A stretch of DNA of 64,000 nucleotides from Sphingomonas sp. QA11. GTDB lineage: Bacteria; Pseudomonadota; Alphaproteobacteria; Sphingomonadales; Sphingomonadaceae. A model generated the notes under the pieces. The model made no database searches and had not been told where the DNA came from. It was given only the letters and a program-made list of their open reading frames with translations. Below, in pieces: positions 45,316-54,059 of this stretch. The position numbers and the translations under genes are program-made. The DNA is taken from the NCBI RefSeq assembly GCF_028473665.1, contig NZ_CP098774.1, positions 2,942,501 to 3,006,500 on the forward strand. Direction: 5' to 3'. The first letter of the stretch is position 1. Each line of letters begins with the position of its first letter.

Positions 45316-45347
45316 AAAAAGAGGGGGCGCCTGCATCAGGCGCCCCC
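45316..45347 (-). terminator. Strong rho-independent terminator between receptor B and halogenase B
   Basis: On the minus strand GGGGGCGCCTG-ATG-CAGGCGCCCCC (11-bp perfect stem, stem arms 45323-45333 and 45337-45347) is followed by TCTTTTT. It lies 13 bp after the receptor stop and directly before the halogenase ribosome site. Confidence 0.9.
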
Positions 45348-45360
45348 GACAGTCCGAACG

Positions 45361-48279
45361 TCAATAGTGGAAGCGCGCTCCGAAAGTGAAGCGGCGACCA
45401 TAGGACCAGACATCAAGCACCTGGTTGTCGAAGCGACCATGGGTGCTGTACGTCGAGTTGTTGATATTAGTGACTTCGCCAAAGACGGTGATCTGCTTCG
45501 TGATGTCGTAGCTTGCCGAGGCGTCAACCTGAAGCTGCTGGTCGACAAAGACAGGCTCGGCACCGAAGGTGCCGCCCTGGCCCTGGCCAAGAGCCAGCAG
45601 ATACTTGTCACGCCAGTTCACCGCACCGCGGATCTGGAAGCCGTTCTTGTCATAGAAGCCGACGAAGTTTGCGGACTTCGCCAGACCCGTGATCGAGAAG
45701 GAACCTCCCGAAACGTTAGTAGCGTCATAGGGACGGTTGGACGTCGGCAAGGTAGCGTTGGCGTTGAAACCGAAGCCGCTGCCGCCGAACACGTGCTGTA
45801 GCGCAAGCTCGACACCCTTCACCGTCGCCTCCGGACCATTGACCCGGGAGTTGATATTAAAGATTGCGAGCTTGCCTGTGCTTGGATCGATCACGTTGTT
45901 GATCGGTCCCTGCGTCACACCGCCAACGATGAAGTTGGTGATGTGCTTCAGATAGAAGTTTGCCGCAAAATACGAATTGCGCTGATAGTACCACTCGACG
46001 GCCGCGTCGAAGTTGTCGGACAGATACGGCTTCAGGTCGGGATTGCCGCCGCTGGCCGAGAGGCTGCCGACACGCAACGTACCCAGGTTGACCGTCGGAC
46101 GAAGATCAGCGAGCGCCGGACGGGTCAGCGTCCGGGACGCATCCAGACGGAAGATCAGGTTGGGCGTGATTTCCAGCTTCGCGTCGAGGCTAGGCAGGAA
46201 ATAGCTGTAGCTGGACCTCCGCGAGATAGGCTGCTGCGCCGAATAACCATCCTTCGGGGTATTCGGCCCAAGCGCCGGGTTCGGCTGAATGAGCGTCGGG
46301 TCGCCTGCCGGAATCGACAGGCCTAGAACCTGACGTCCGACCGCGGTGGTATTCACGGTGGTGCCCTCGTTCCGAATGCCGGCCGCGATATGGAAAGGCA
46401 TGCCGGCGATCTCATTGTCGAACGCGGCCTTGAAGAAGATCGCATAGGTCTTCTCCCGCACTTCCAGGATGCTACCCGGATCGAGAGTGGGTGCGACGGA
46501 ACCGCCTGAAGCCTCGAGCAGCTTATAGACCTGATAAGGGTCGTAAACGATGATCGAGGGCGCGAGGCTACCCTTATACCCCGGGATGAAGTTCCCGGTG
46601 CCGATCGTCCCCTGATAGACAGTGGACGGCAGCGGCGCGATGCCGCCGCTGCTTCCGCCCGGACGACCCGACGGCGTACCATAGCCCGAACGGCTCGCGA
46701 ACACGCCGTTCGAGAAGGTGCTGGTCGACTGCTGGGTCAGCTTGTCTTCAATATACTGGGCACCCAGCTTCACCGAGAAGCCGTCCTTGTTCCAGCCGAG
46801 CGATCCCCTCAACTGCTTGACGAGGTCGGTATTGTATGGCGCGCCACGAACGATCACGTGCGAGCCGATGAGCGACTGATTGGTGAACTGCCCGACATTG
46901 CCCGCGGGTCCAACATCATGAATCTGCGGCAGATAGTCGCTGCTTGGGCCCAGGATGCTCAGGCCGGTGTTGGCACCAAGAATGGTCGTGCTGCCATTGG
47001 TACCACCGTAGCCGATGTCCATGCTGTCGCTATAACCGTTATTGCCCGGGTTTCGGGTGCTGCGGGAGATTGCGCCGTCCAGTTCGAACGTCAGGTGTTC
47101 GATCACGTCCCACTTCAGGTTGGCACCAACCTGATTGGTCTCGTAAATGTTGCGCGACTGATTGGCGTTGAAATCCATCGGCGTACCGAACTGGTTGAAA
47201 TCAACCACTGTCCGGTTCGAATCATACTTCACGTTGCGCAGATCAGAGCCGTTGAACCACGCGGCATAGCCGTAGGCGCTGCTGTGCACCGTCTGGCGGC
47301 TGTAATTGTCGTCGATCGTCAGCACCATGCTGTCCGTCGGACGCCACTGGATGGCGATACGACCGTCGACACGCTCGTCCCGGGTGTTGGTCTGCTCGAT
47401 GCCCTGCTGCTGCGGGAACCAGGTGAGTACAGAGTTCCGGTTGGCTGGATTCGCCCAGGCGGCTGTGGTCGAGTCGCTGGTCGGCGAACAGGACGAACCT
47501 ATCGGGCCGGTCTGGCACGGCGCGAAGTTGGCACCGACCCAGCCAGGCACGAACACGTGGTTCGAGGTCGTGTCGCGGCGGGTATAGGCGACGTCGGCGA
47601 GCACACCGATCGTGTCGTCAGCGAACGTGTTAGAAACCAGCGCGCCGCCCGTCGCCCGCACATTCCCGTCACGCGACTGGAGCGAACCCGAAGCCGTGGC
47701 GGCGAGGTGGAAACCGTCGCGGTCGAACGGCTTGGGCAACGACACGTCGATGGTGCCGCCAATTGCGCTCGTCGAAAGCTCCACGTCGGGCGTTTTGTAG
47801 ACGCTCAGGCGGCCGACAAAGTCCGAGCCGACGGTGGTGAAGTCGACGCCGCGGCCACCGGTCGCGGTCGAGATGTGCCGCCCGTCGTACAGCGTATCGA
47901 CAAAGTCGCCGCCGAAGCCGCGGATGCTGACGCCGGTCGCATCACCGCGCGCACCGGAGCGCTGAATGGAAAGGCCGGGCAGACGTTGTAGCGCGGAAGC
48001 GACGTTAGAATCCGGGAACTTGCCGAGATCTTCGGCCGAGATCGCGTCGACGACACCGGACGCGGCGCGCTTGATATCCAGGTTGCGCTGAAGCGAACCC
48101 CGGATACCGGTAACAATTACGTCTTCTTCCTCGGCGGTGATGGATTCGGAAGCGCCGGCCGAGGCGGCTTCCTGCGCGAGCGCGGGCGTGACGGAAACGA
48201 GCGCGATCACGCCGGAAGCTGCCGTCAACAGCAGCTTTCTTATGCTAACCCGATCCTGTGCGGGCCAATACTCAATCAT
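45361..48279 (-). CDS. TonB-dependent receptor of the second halogenase locus
   Basis: A 972-residue outer-membrane receptor. ATG 48279 is preceded by AGAGGGGG. The signal peptide ends near residue 35 (VTPALAQ). A TonB-box-like DVIVTGIRGSLQRNLDIKRA leads to the plug (AISAEDLGKFPDSNVASALQ, VSIRGFGGDFVDTLYDGRHI), then the barrel ending FTFGARFHY. It is of the same group as the receptors at 6437 and 19781. No glycoside hydrolase, transporter or sugar regulator is nearby, so the ligand may not be a carbohydrate. It diverges from the SapC-JmjC pair. Confidence 0.92.
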   Translation of the reverse strand: MIEYWPAQDRVSIRKLLLTAASGVIALVSVTPALAQEAASAGASESITAEEEDVIVTGIRGSLQRNLDIKRAASGVVDAISAEDLGKFPDSNVASALQRLPGLSIQRSGARGDATGVSIRGFGGDFVDTLYDGRHISTATGGRGVDFTTVGSDFVGRLSVYKTPDVELSTSAIGGTIDVSLPKPFDRDGFHLAATASGSLQSRDGNVRATGGALVSNTFADDTIGVLADVAYTRRDTTSNHVFVPGWVGANFAPCQTGPIGSSCSPTSDSTTAAWANPANRNSVLTWFPQQQGIEQTNTRDERVDGRIAIQWRPTDSMVLTIDDNYSRQTVHSSAYGYAAWFNGSDLRNVKYDSNRTVVDFNQFGTPMDFNANQSRNIYETNQVGANLKWDVIEHLTFELDGAISRSTRNPGNNGYSDSMDIGYGGTNGSTTILGANTGLSILGPSSDYLPQIHDVGPAGNVGQFTNQSLIGSHVIVRGAPYNTDLVKQLRGSLGWNKDGFSVKLGAQYIEDKLTQQSTSTFSNGVFASRSGYGTPSGRPGGSSGGIAPLPSTVYQGTIGTGNFIPGYKGSLAPSIIVYDPYQVYKLLEASGGSVAPTLDPGSILEVREKTYAIFFKAAFDNEIAGMPFHIAAGIRNEGTTVNTTAVGRQVLGLSIPAGDPTLIQPNPALGPNTPKDGYSAQQPISRRSSYSYFLPSLDAKLEITPNLIFRLDASRTLTRPALADLRPTVNLGTLRVGSLSASGGNPDLKPYLSDNFDAAVEWYYQRNSYFAANFYLKHITNFIVGGVTQGPINNVIDPSTGKLAIFNINSRVNGPEATVKGVELALQHVFGGSGFGFNANATLPTSNRPYDATNVSGGSFSITGLAKSANFVGFYDKNGFQIRGAVNWRDKYLLALGQGQGGTFGAEPVFVDQQLQVDASASYDITKQITVFGEVTNINNSTYSTHGRFDNQVLDVWSYGRRFTFGARFHY

Positions 48280-48610
48280 GTGGTGTTACCCCCTCTATTT
48301 CGTTCGAATGGGCCGGATGCACCGACACCAAACACGGCGGTTTCGACCGCGCATTCACGGATCTAGAGGCGCCTAAAACCCCTGCGGGGCGCGCAAACAT
48401 CCTCCCAAATCCGAAAATCTGTCGCTTCGGTCATGTGCAAATTATCCATCTACGTTACCGCTATCAAGCATAATTTGTCGGAGTAATAGACGTATGGTCA
48501 AACCTGTTGCATTGAACCCACACCCGACACGAGTTTGATTTCAACGAATCGCGGCCTTCCATGCCGGCGTATGCGTGTCGGATCAGATAGAAAGACAAGG
48601 GGAGGTAGAG
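48280..48610. promoter_or_regulatory. Divergent control region between receptor B and SapC B
   Basis: A 331-bp region without a convincing gene, AT-richer than most of the window, especially from 48420 to 48540. It must hold promoters for both arms. Around 48452-48473 there is a weak LacI-like partial palindrome (read on the minus strand TTGATAGCGGTAACG). No copy of the glucan operator TGAGAACGTTCTCA is present, so control differs from locus A. No clear -35/-10 pair was identified. Confidence 0.45.
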
Positions 48611-49303
48611 GTGGCCCAAGAGCTGGAAATCCTGAACAACGAGACGCACAGAAACCTGCGAATGCGACCCGACCCAAGCGGACCGTCGCCCCACTTCGTC
48701 ACGATAACGACGGAAGAATTCCACATTGCGGCAATTACTTGCCCCATATTTTTCGCCAAGGACTCCGGAACGGGCGAATTTTACGCCGCTGCCCTGTTCG
48801 GCTTCCAGCCGGGTGAATTGCTGGTAGACCAGGATCGATCCGGAAAGCCTGTCTTTCAGCCCCTCGATTTCAGGCGTCAGGGTTTTTTCATCGCCGACGA
48901 CGGCATTGCCATCGACTCCGCACACGCGCGTTTCGACCTGGTTGCCACAGATCCCTTGTTCGAGGAGGATGGCAATCCGAGCGAGGCTCTCCGACGCATT
49001 CAACGCGTCGTGGGACAACTCGCAACCGGCATGCAGGCGACGCGCGCCTTCATCGCCGAATTATTGCGCCTAAACCTAATTGAACCCATTGATATATCAT
49101 TGAAATTCGACGACGGAGAAGAACTGACGTTGAATGGATTGTACACGATAAGCCGTGACAATCTGAGAGACATTCATGATAACGATACCATTGCTCTTTT
49201 TCGAAGTGGGTATTTGCAGGCAGCGTGGACGATGTCTCTCTCGGTCAATCAAGTTGCGACATTAGCTCGCCGTCGGAACGAACGACTGGCTGCAAAGCCG
49301 TGA
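48611..49303 (+). CDS. SapC family protein, copy B
   Basis: A 230-residue SapC-family protein starting at GTG 48611, five bases after GGGGAGG. It shows the family layout (FHIAAITCPIFFAKDSGTGEF, AALFGFQPGELLV, then a C-terminal LNGLYTISRDNLRDIHDNDT and a final helix). It is clearly diverged from copy A. Base composition is AT-richer than surrounding genes (runs such as TTGATATATC-like stretches near 49090), suggesting separate acquisition. It overlaps the JmjC gene (GTGA), so the pair is coupled as in locus A. Function unknown. Confidence 0.78.
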   Translation: MAQELEILNNETHRNLRMRPDPSGPSPHFVTITTEEFHIAAITCPIFFAKDSGTGEFYAAALFGFQPGELLVDQDRSGKPVFQPLDFRRQGFFIADDGIAIDSAHARFDLVATDPLFEEDGNPSEALRRIQRVVGQLATGMQATRAFIAELLRLNLIEPIDISLKFDDGEELTLNGLYTISRDNLRDIHDNDTIALFRSGYLQAAWTMSLSVNQVATLARRRNERLAAKP

Positions 49304-50328
49304 GCGAGGGCGCTCCGCCGGACGTGATCGAAATCGGCACTGATGTGCTTGCCAACGAGCGCGTGTTTCGTCGCGCGGTTATGGAAGCCTGTCAGCCAAT
49401 CATCATTCGCGGCGCAGTTTCGAATTGGCCGGTAGTGCGGGCTGCCCAGACTTCCCTGGAAGCGCTGCGTGCCTATCTTGCGCGGTTTGCGATGAGCCGC
49501 AGGGCCGAGGCTTTTGTCGGGGATTCGGTCATCGCTGGTCGCTATACCTATACCGATCGTCTGGACGGATTTAATTTTGAACGCGTCGAGATGGATTTGC
49601 TTGGCGCTTTCGACCAAATCGTGGCCAACGCCGGCCGTGCCGGTTCTCCCACCGTTTATATGGGCTCTGCGGAAACGGAAGCTTTTCTCCCCGGTTTTTC
49701 CGCAGAGAACCGTACACCGGCAGTTCCTGCCCGGATAGGGCCGAGAATCTGGATCGGAAACGCGTCCAACATATCCTGCCATAACGACACATTCGACAAT
49801 ATCGCCTGCGTTATCGCAGGCCAGCGGACATTCACTCTCTACCCGCCTGATGCGGTCGCCGACCTGTACGTCGGGCCGGTCGATTATACGATGGCTGGCC
49901 GTCCGATCAGTCTTGCCTCCGGTGCCGTTGGCCAGGAAGCACGCTATCCGCGTTTCGCAGGCGCCGAACGCAGAGCCTCCGTCGCTCGGCTTATGCCCGG
50001 AGACGCGTTATATCTACCGAAACTATGGTGGCATCAGGTCGAAGCGACAGCACCCGTCAATGTGCTCATCAACTATTGGTGGGATGGCTGGAGCATCGGA
50101 CCCGACGCGCCCGACACGACCATGTTGCTAGCGATGATCGCTATCGCTGAAAGGCCACCGGCCGAACGGGCTGCATGGAAAGCGATGTTCGATCACTATG
50201 TCTTTCGCAGTGAAGGGCACCCTTTGGCGCATATGCCCGAGGCACGCCACGGCATCCTCGGGCCCTTGCGAGACGGAAACTACGGACTCATCCGGGCGAG
50301 GGTGATGCAGCTTTTGAGGGACATCTAG
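49300..50328 (+). CDS. Cupin_8 / JmjC-domain protein, putative Fe(II)/2OG hydroxylase, copy B
   Basis: A 342-residue protein starting at GTG 49300, which overlaps the SapC stop; a longer in-frame ATG lies inside sapC. The metal triad is visible as H161-N-D163 (SCHNDTFDN) and H245 in LPKLWWHQVEA. CQPIIIRGAVSNWPVV near residue 31 marks the FIH-like N-terminus. It is a paralogue of the protein at 11836. The final TAG lies within CTAG (50325-50328), where the opposite strand also supplies the transposase stop. An IS5-type element begins here, so the native 3' context was probably altered by insertion, although the coding sequence looks full length. Confidence 0.82.
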   Translation: MSEGAPPDVIEIGTDVLANERVFRRAVMEACQPIIIRGAVSNWPVVRAAQTSLEALRAYLARFAMSRRAEAFVGDSVIAGRYTYTDRLDGFNFERVEMDLLGAFDQIVANAGRAGSPTVYMGSAETEAFLPGFSAENRTPAVPARIGPRIWIGNASNISCHNDTFDNIACVIAGQRTFTLYPPDAVADLYVGPVDYTMAGRPISLASGAVGQEARYPRFAGAERRASVARLMPGDALYLPKLWWHQVEATAPVNVLINYWWDGWSIGPDAPDTTMLLAMIAIAERPPAERAAWKAMFDHYVFRSEGHPLAHMPEARHGILGPLRDGNYGLIRARVMQLLRDI

Positions 50329-51092
50329 GCCGTAGACTCATAAGCCCGGAGCCACAGGCGCACTGAGGCGAGCTGGACCATGGCGAGAAAGTTTGCGGCG
50401 AGCTTGTCGCAGCGGGTGGCGACCCGGCGGAAGTGCTTCAGCTTGGAGAAGAACCGCTCGATCATGTTGCGCTCACGGTAGAGCCGCTTGCTGAAGCAGG
50501 GTTTCCACTTCCGGTTGCTTTTCGGCGGGATGTTGGGTGTGGCGCCCTGATCCTGGATCAGCTGGCGGATGCGGTCGGCATCGTAAGCCTTGTCCGCCAG
50601 CACGATGGTGCGCGGGCCAAGGTGGTCGAGCAGCGTGTCGGCGATCTGGCCATCGTGCGTCTGCCCGGCGGTCAGACCAAGCCGGATCGGAAGGCCTTGC
50701 GCGTCGACGACAACGTGGATCTTGGTCGTGAGCCCGCCGCGTGATCGACCGAGACAGTGATCTGCACCCCCTTTTTTTTCCGTTGCGGCCTGCTGGTGGG
50801 CGCGAACGGAGGTGCTGTCGATCATCTGGATGTCGCCATCATGCGCGGCGGTAATGGCATCCATCAGCCGGTCCCAGACGCCCGCCTTTCGCCATCGCAA
50901 GAAGCGGTTGTAGCAGGTTGTGCGCGGGCCGTAGCGCTCGGGCAGGTCGCGCCAGGGCGCACCGGAGCGCAGCACCCAGAAAATGCCGTTCAGCACACGC
51001 CGGTCATCGATGCGCGGCACGCCTCGAGGCTTGTTGGGCAGCAGTGGCTCGATCGTGCGCCACTCGAAGTCGGTCAGGTCGTATCGGCTCAT
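50325..51092 (-). CDS. IS5-family transposase
   Basis: A 255-residue transposase with an N-terminal DUF4096-type domain (YDLTDFEWRTIEPLLPNKPR, SGAPWRDLPERYGP). The DDE catalytic domain has the first Asp in QMIDSTSV, the second in VLADKAYDAD and the Glu in NMIERFFSKLKHFRR. It is a single uninterrupted frame, so it may be active. No passenger genes. Confidence 0.92.
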   Translation of the reverse strand: MSRYDLTDFEWRTIEPLLPNKPRGVPRIDDRRVLNGIFWVLRSGAPWRDLPERYGPRTTCYNRFLRWRKAGVWDRLMDAITAAHDGDIQMIDSTSVRAHQQAATEKKGGADHCLGRSRGGLTTKIHVVVDAQGLPIRLGLTAGQTHDGQIADTLLDHLGPRTIVLADKAYDADRIRQLIQDQGATPNIPPKSNRKWKPCFSKRLYRERNMIERFFSKLKHFRRVATRCDKLAANFLAMVQLASVRLWLRAYESTA

Positions 51093-51107
51093 GCCGACGC
51101 TGAATCA
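50326..51107 (-). mobile_element. IS5-family insertion sequence (approximate limits)
   Basis: The transposase gene is flanked by imperfect inverted ends: GTAGACTCATAAGC near 50332 on the left, and on the right the reverse complement of GCTGAATCACC near 51099 (GGTGATTCAGC). The match is partial and no target duplication was recognised, so the limits are estimates. The element sits tightly between the JmjC stop and the Imm8-like stop. Confidence 0.6.
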
Positions 51108-51497
51108 CCTCTTGAAGAGCTTGGAAAGGATTTGCCGCGCGGATGGGGGCTCTACGTAGTCCTCGAACTCCCATCGTGACCATCGGGCCAGCTTCGTAGC
51201 CACCTCCGTCCAATCATTCCCGGTGGCTTGAGCAATCCGCTTAGCGACATAACGCTCGACCGCTCCGTAGTCGAAGTTCACCATGAACAGACAGAACCGG
51301 CCGGACACCAGGTTCTCGCGTTTGACCTCAGCAGCGAGCCAAGCGGGCGAGCATACCTCGAAGTCGAAAGACTCCTCGCCCGGAGCACCCTTCGGTCCGA
51401 TCAAGGCGCGAAGAGATAGGCAGAACGTCTCACCCGGCGCGTATGACGCCAGATCGTCAACGTCGGTGCTAAACAAGGACCGCAGTTCGGCTTCCAT
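51105..51497 (-). CDS. Imm8-family-like immunity protein, orphan
   Basis: A 130-residue soluble protein. The opening ELRSLFSTDVDDLASYAPGE, the central GPKGAPGEESFDFEVCSPAW, the FMVNFDYGAVERYV segment and the end WTEVATKLARWSRWEFEDYV match the Imm8 immunity family of polymorphic toxin systems by eye. No toxin, Rhs or contact-inhibition gene is visible; the IS5 element lies immediately downstream and may have replaced or separated a partner. Function as an antidote is inferred from the family. Confidence 0.65.
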   Translation of the reverse strand: MEAELRSLFSTDVDDLASYAPGETFCLSLRALIGPKGAPGEESFDFEVCSPAWLAAEVKRENLVSGRFCLFMVNFDYGAVERYVAKRIAQATGNDWTEVATKLARWSRWEFEDYVEPPSARQILSKLFKR

Positions 51498-51633
51498 CCG
51501 TTCACCTTAGCTGAACGGCTCTTCCATGCCTACGTTTTATGAGTTCACGACCTAGTCCAATCTTGCCGGCCCCACCTGGGCGGGCGCGACGGCGACGCCT
51601 TATCGATCGCCTCACCGGCACCCGCCCTACCCT

Positions 51634-53691
51634 TTACCAGACCTTCACGCGGGCATCCGGCGCAAGGTACAGCTTCTGGCCCGGCTGCACATCGAACGCC
51701 TTGTACCACGCATCGAGGTTGCGCACCGTCTGAGCGCGGAACCTGCCCGGCGAATGCCCGTCGGTCGCGACCTGCTGACGCACTGCCTTCTCGCGAGTCT
51801 TCTCCCGCCAGCTTTGCGCAAAGGCCAGCAGGAAGCGCTGATCGCCCGTCAGCCCGTCAATCACCGGTGCCTCCTTGCCCCCGAGCGATGCGCGATATGC
51901 CTCGTAGGCCGCCGTCAGGCCAGCCACGTCGGCGATGTTCTCGCCCAGCGTCTGCTCGCCGTTGAGGTGAAGCCCGGGGAGCGGCTCATAGGCATCATAT
52001 TGCTTCGCCAGGGTCGCGCTCTGCTGCTTGAAATGGGCGAAGTCCGCGGGAGTCCACCAGTTGCGCAGCTTGCCGCTCGAATCGAACTCGGCGCCGGTAT
52101 TGTCGAAGCTGTGGCTGATCTCATGGCCGATCGTGGCACCGATCGATCCGTAGTTCGCCGCCGCGTCCGCCTTCGGATCATAGAAGGGGGCTTCGAGGAT
52201 CGCCGCCGGGAAGTTGAGCGCGTTCTGCAACGGCAGGTTGACCGCGTTGACCGTCTGGGGCGTCATCCACCACTCGCCCTTGTCCGGCGCCTTGCCGATC
52301 TTGGCAAGCTGATGCTTGTATTCAGCCAAACGCGCGCGCTCGAGATTGCCGAGCGGATCATCAGCCTTGATATCGAGCGACCCATAATTGCGCCACGTAT
52401 CGGGATAGCCGACGCCGACACGCATCGTCTGAATCTTCTTGCGTGCCTCGGCCTTGGTCGCGGGCGCCATCCAGGTCAGGTTTTCGACACGCTTGTCGAA
52501 CGCGGCGAGGATGTTCTTCACCATGCCCTGAATGTCGGTCCTGGATGAAGCCGGGAAGAATTTGGCGACATAGATCTGGCCGACCGCATCGCCCAGATTA
52601 TTGTTCACGGCAGCGATCGCCCGCTTGTCGCGCGGACGTGGCTGCTGCGTGCCGCTCAAGGTCTTGCCGAAGAAATCGAACGAGGCGTCGTCAAACGCCT
52701 TGGGCAGCACCGCCGTGACGGTGTTGAGATGATGAAAGGCCAGCCAGTCCCGCCACGCATCGAGCGGTTCGCTTGCCACCAGGGCGGAAAGCTTCGTGGT
52801 CGGGGCGGGATGCCAGACGATGAAGTCCTGCTGACCGGACAGGCCCGCGGCGGCGAAGAATGCGTTCCAGTCTATCCCCGGCGCCTTCTTCGCGAAATCA
52901 GCCTGCTTCCACGCGTTGTTCGCCTTGTGGACATCCTGGCTATCGACATAGCCCGCATGCGCACTGGCGATCTTCGTTTCCAGCGCCATCACCCGATCGG
53001 CACGGGCGCCCGGATCGCTCATCCCGGCCAGGCCGAAGACCTTCGTGATGTACGCCTTATAGGCGGTGCGGAGCTGGGCCATCTCCGGCTTGGCCGAGAC
53101 ATAGTAATCGCGCTCCGGCATGCCGATGCCGCCCTGCAGCAGATAGGGCACTGTCTGGCTCGGGTTGTCGAGCGCCTGGGTAACGAACAGGCCGAACAGA
53201 TGCTCGGTGCGGAAATTGGTCGCATTGAGCGGATCGACATCGGCGCGCAGATCCGCGCCCAGCGCCCGGGCCAGCGCAGCCTTGTCGGCGATCGCGGCGA
53301 TCGCATCAAGCTCCGGCTTGATCGGGGCAAGGCCGCGTTTCTCGATGCCGACGGTATCAAGATAGGCATTGTAGAAATCGGCGATCTTGCGCTGATCGGT
53401 TCCGGCCGCGGCATTCGCCTTGGCGGCCTCGGCGATCAGCTGCGCGTTGCGCCCTTCCGCCACATTGAACACCTGAAGGAAGATGCCAGTACTCGACCGG
53501 TCAGCCGGGATCTCGGTCTTCGCGCGCCAGACGCCATTGGCATAAGCATCGAAATCGTCGCCGGGCTTCAGCGCCTTGTCGATTCCCGCCACATCGATGC
53601 CGATTGCCGTTCCAGCGACCGGCGCGGGCGCGCTCTGGGTGCAGGCGGTGGTGGCAAGCAGGGCGGCGAGAAAGATCGTGGGACGCTTCAT
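51634..53691 (-). CDS. pepO: M13-family zinc metallopeptidase (PepO/neprilysin-like)
   Basis: A 685-residue exported endopeptidase. ATG 53691 is chosen for the upstream GGAGAGG and because it starts directly with the signal (RPTIFLAALLATTACTQS); a longer in-frame reading adds a non-signal leader. The catalytic zinc site is IGHEISHSF, with the third ligand Glu in ENIADVAGL. The N-terminal M13 domain opens KPGDDFDAYANGVWRAKTEI, and the C-terminal VRNLDAWYKAFDVQPGQKLY is typical. It cleaves peptides in the periplasm. There is no operon partner. Confidence 0.93.
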   Translation of the reverse strand: MKRPTIFLAALLATTACTQSAPAPVAGTAIGIDVAGIDKALKPGDDFDAYANGVWRAKTEIPADRSSTGIFLQVFNVAEGRNAQLIAEAAKANAAAGTDQRKIADFYNAYLDTVGIEKRGLAPIKPELDAIAAIADKAALARALGADLRADVDPLNATNFRTEHLFGLFVTQALDNPSQTVPYLLQGGIGMPERDYYVSAKPEMAQLRTAYKAYITKVFGLAGMSDPGARADRVMALETKIASAHAGYVDSQDVHKANNAWKQADFAKKAPGIDWNAFFAAAGLSGQQDFIVWHPAPTTKLSALVASEPLDAWRDWLAFHHLNTVTAVLPKAFDDASFDFFGKTLSGTQQPRPRDKRAIAAVNNNLGDAVGQIYVAKFFPASSRTDIQGMVKNILAAFDKRVENLTWMAPATKAEARKKIQTMRVGVGYPDTWRNYGSLDIKADDPLGNLERARLAEYKHQLAKIGKAPDKGEWWMTPQTVNAVNLPLQNALNFPAAILEAPFYDPKADAAANYGSIGATIGHEISHSFDNTGAEFDSSGKLRNWWTPADFAHFKQQSATLAKQYDAYEPLPGLHLNGEQTLGENIADVAGLTAAYEAYRASLGGKEAPVIDGLTGDQRFLLAFAQSWREKTREKAVRQQVATDGHSPGRFRAQTVRNLDAWYKAFDVQPGQKLYLAPDARVKVW

Positions 53692-53858
53692 CAGACAAAC
53701 CTCTCCAAAGGTGTATGACGTGAGGAGTACACCGGAGATTCCGGTTACGCCAGATACCACCTGGGCAGATGCCGCCGCATGGCGCAGCCTTATCGCGAGC
53801 GTCGCTTCCCATTCGCGCGATCGCTGTCTAGTCAGGAGCGCGGGACGAGGATGAAAGC

Positions 53859-53999
53859 ATGAGCGCACCGGCGTTGGAGAGCAGGGCATCGCCTGAGAAC
53901 GAGGCGTTCCGGCCGAATGCGGTGCGCGCCCGAGGGTTGGTGGAGCGGCTGCTCGATCCCGGCCCGCGCTTTCTGCAGTCCGGCGCCTTCAGAATGTGA
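53859..53999 (+). pseudogene. Possible remnant of an acyl-CoA carboxylase beta subunit (methylcrotonyl-CoA type)
   Basis: In the 368-bp gap between the M13 peptidase and the NTF2-like gene, a 46-codon frame reads MSAPALESRASPENEAFRPN followed by GLVERLLDPGPRFLQ. The first part resembles the N-terminus of methylcrotonyl-CoA carboxylase beta subunits, and the second resembles their RERVxxLLDPGxPFLE block. About 40 residues that normally lie between are missing, and the frame stops soon after. This suggests a deletion-damaged gene start. The match is short and by eye; a chance small frame cannot be excluded. The rest of the gap shows nothing else recognisable. Confidence 0.4.
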
Positions 54000-54059
54000 T
54001 GACGAACGGAATGCTTCTATTCCTCCCGGTTCCGGGGAGGAACTTCCAGGAGATGCCCA

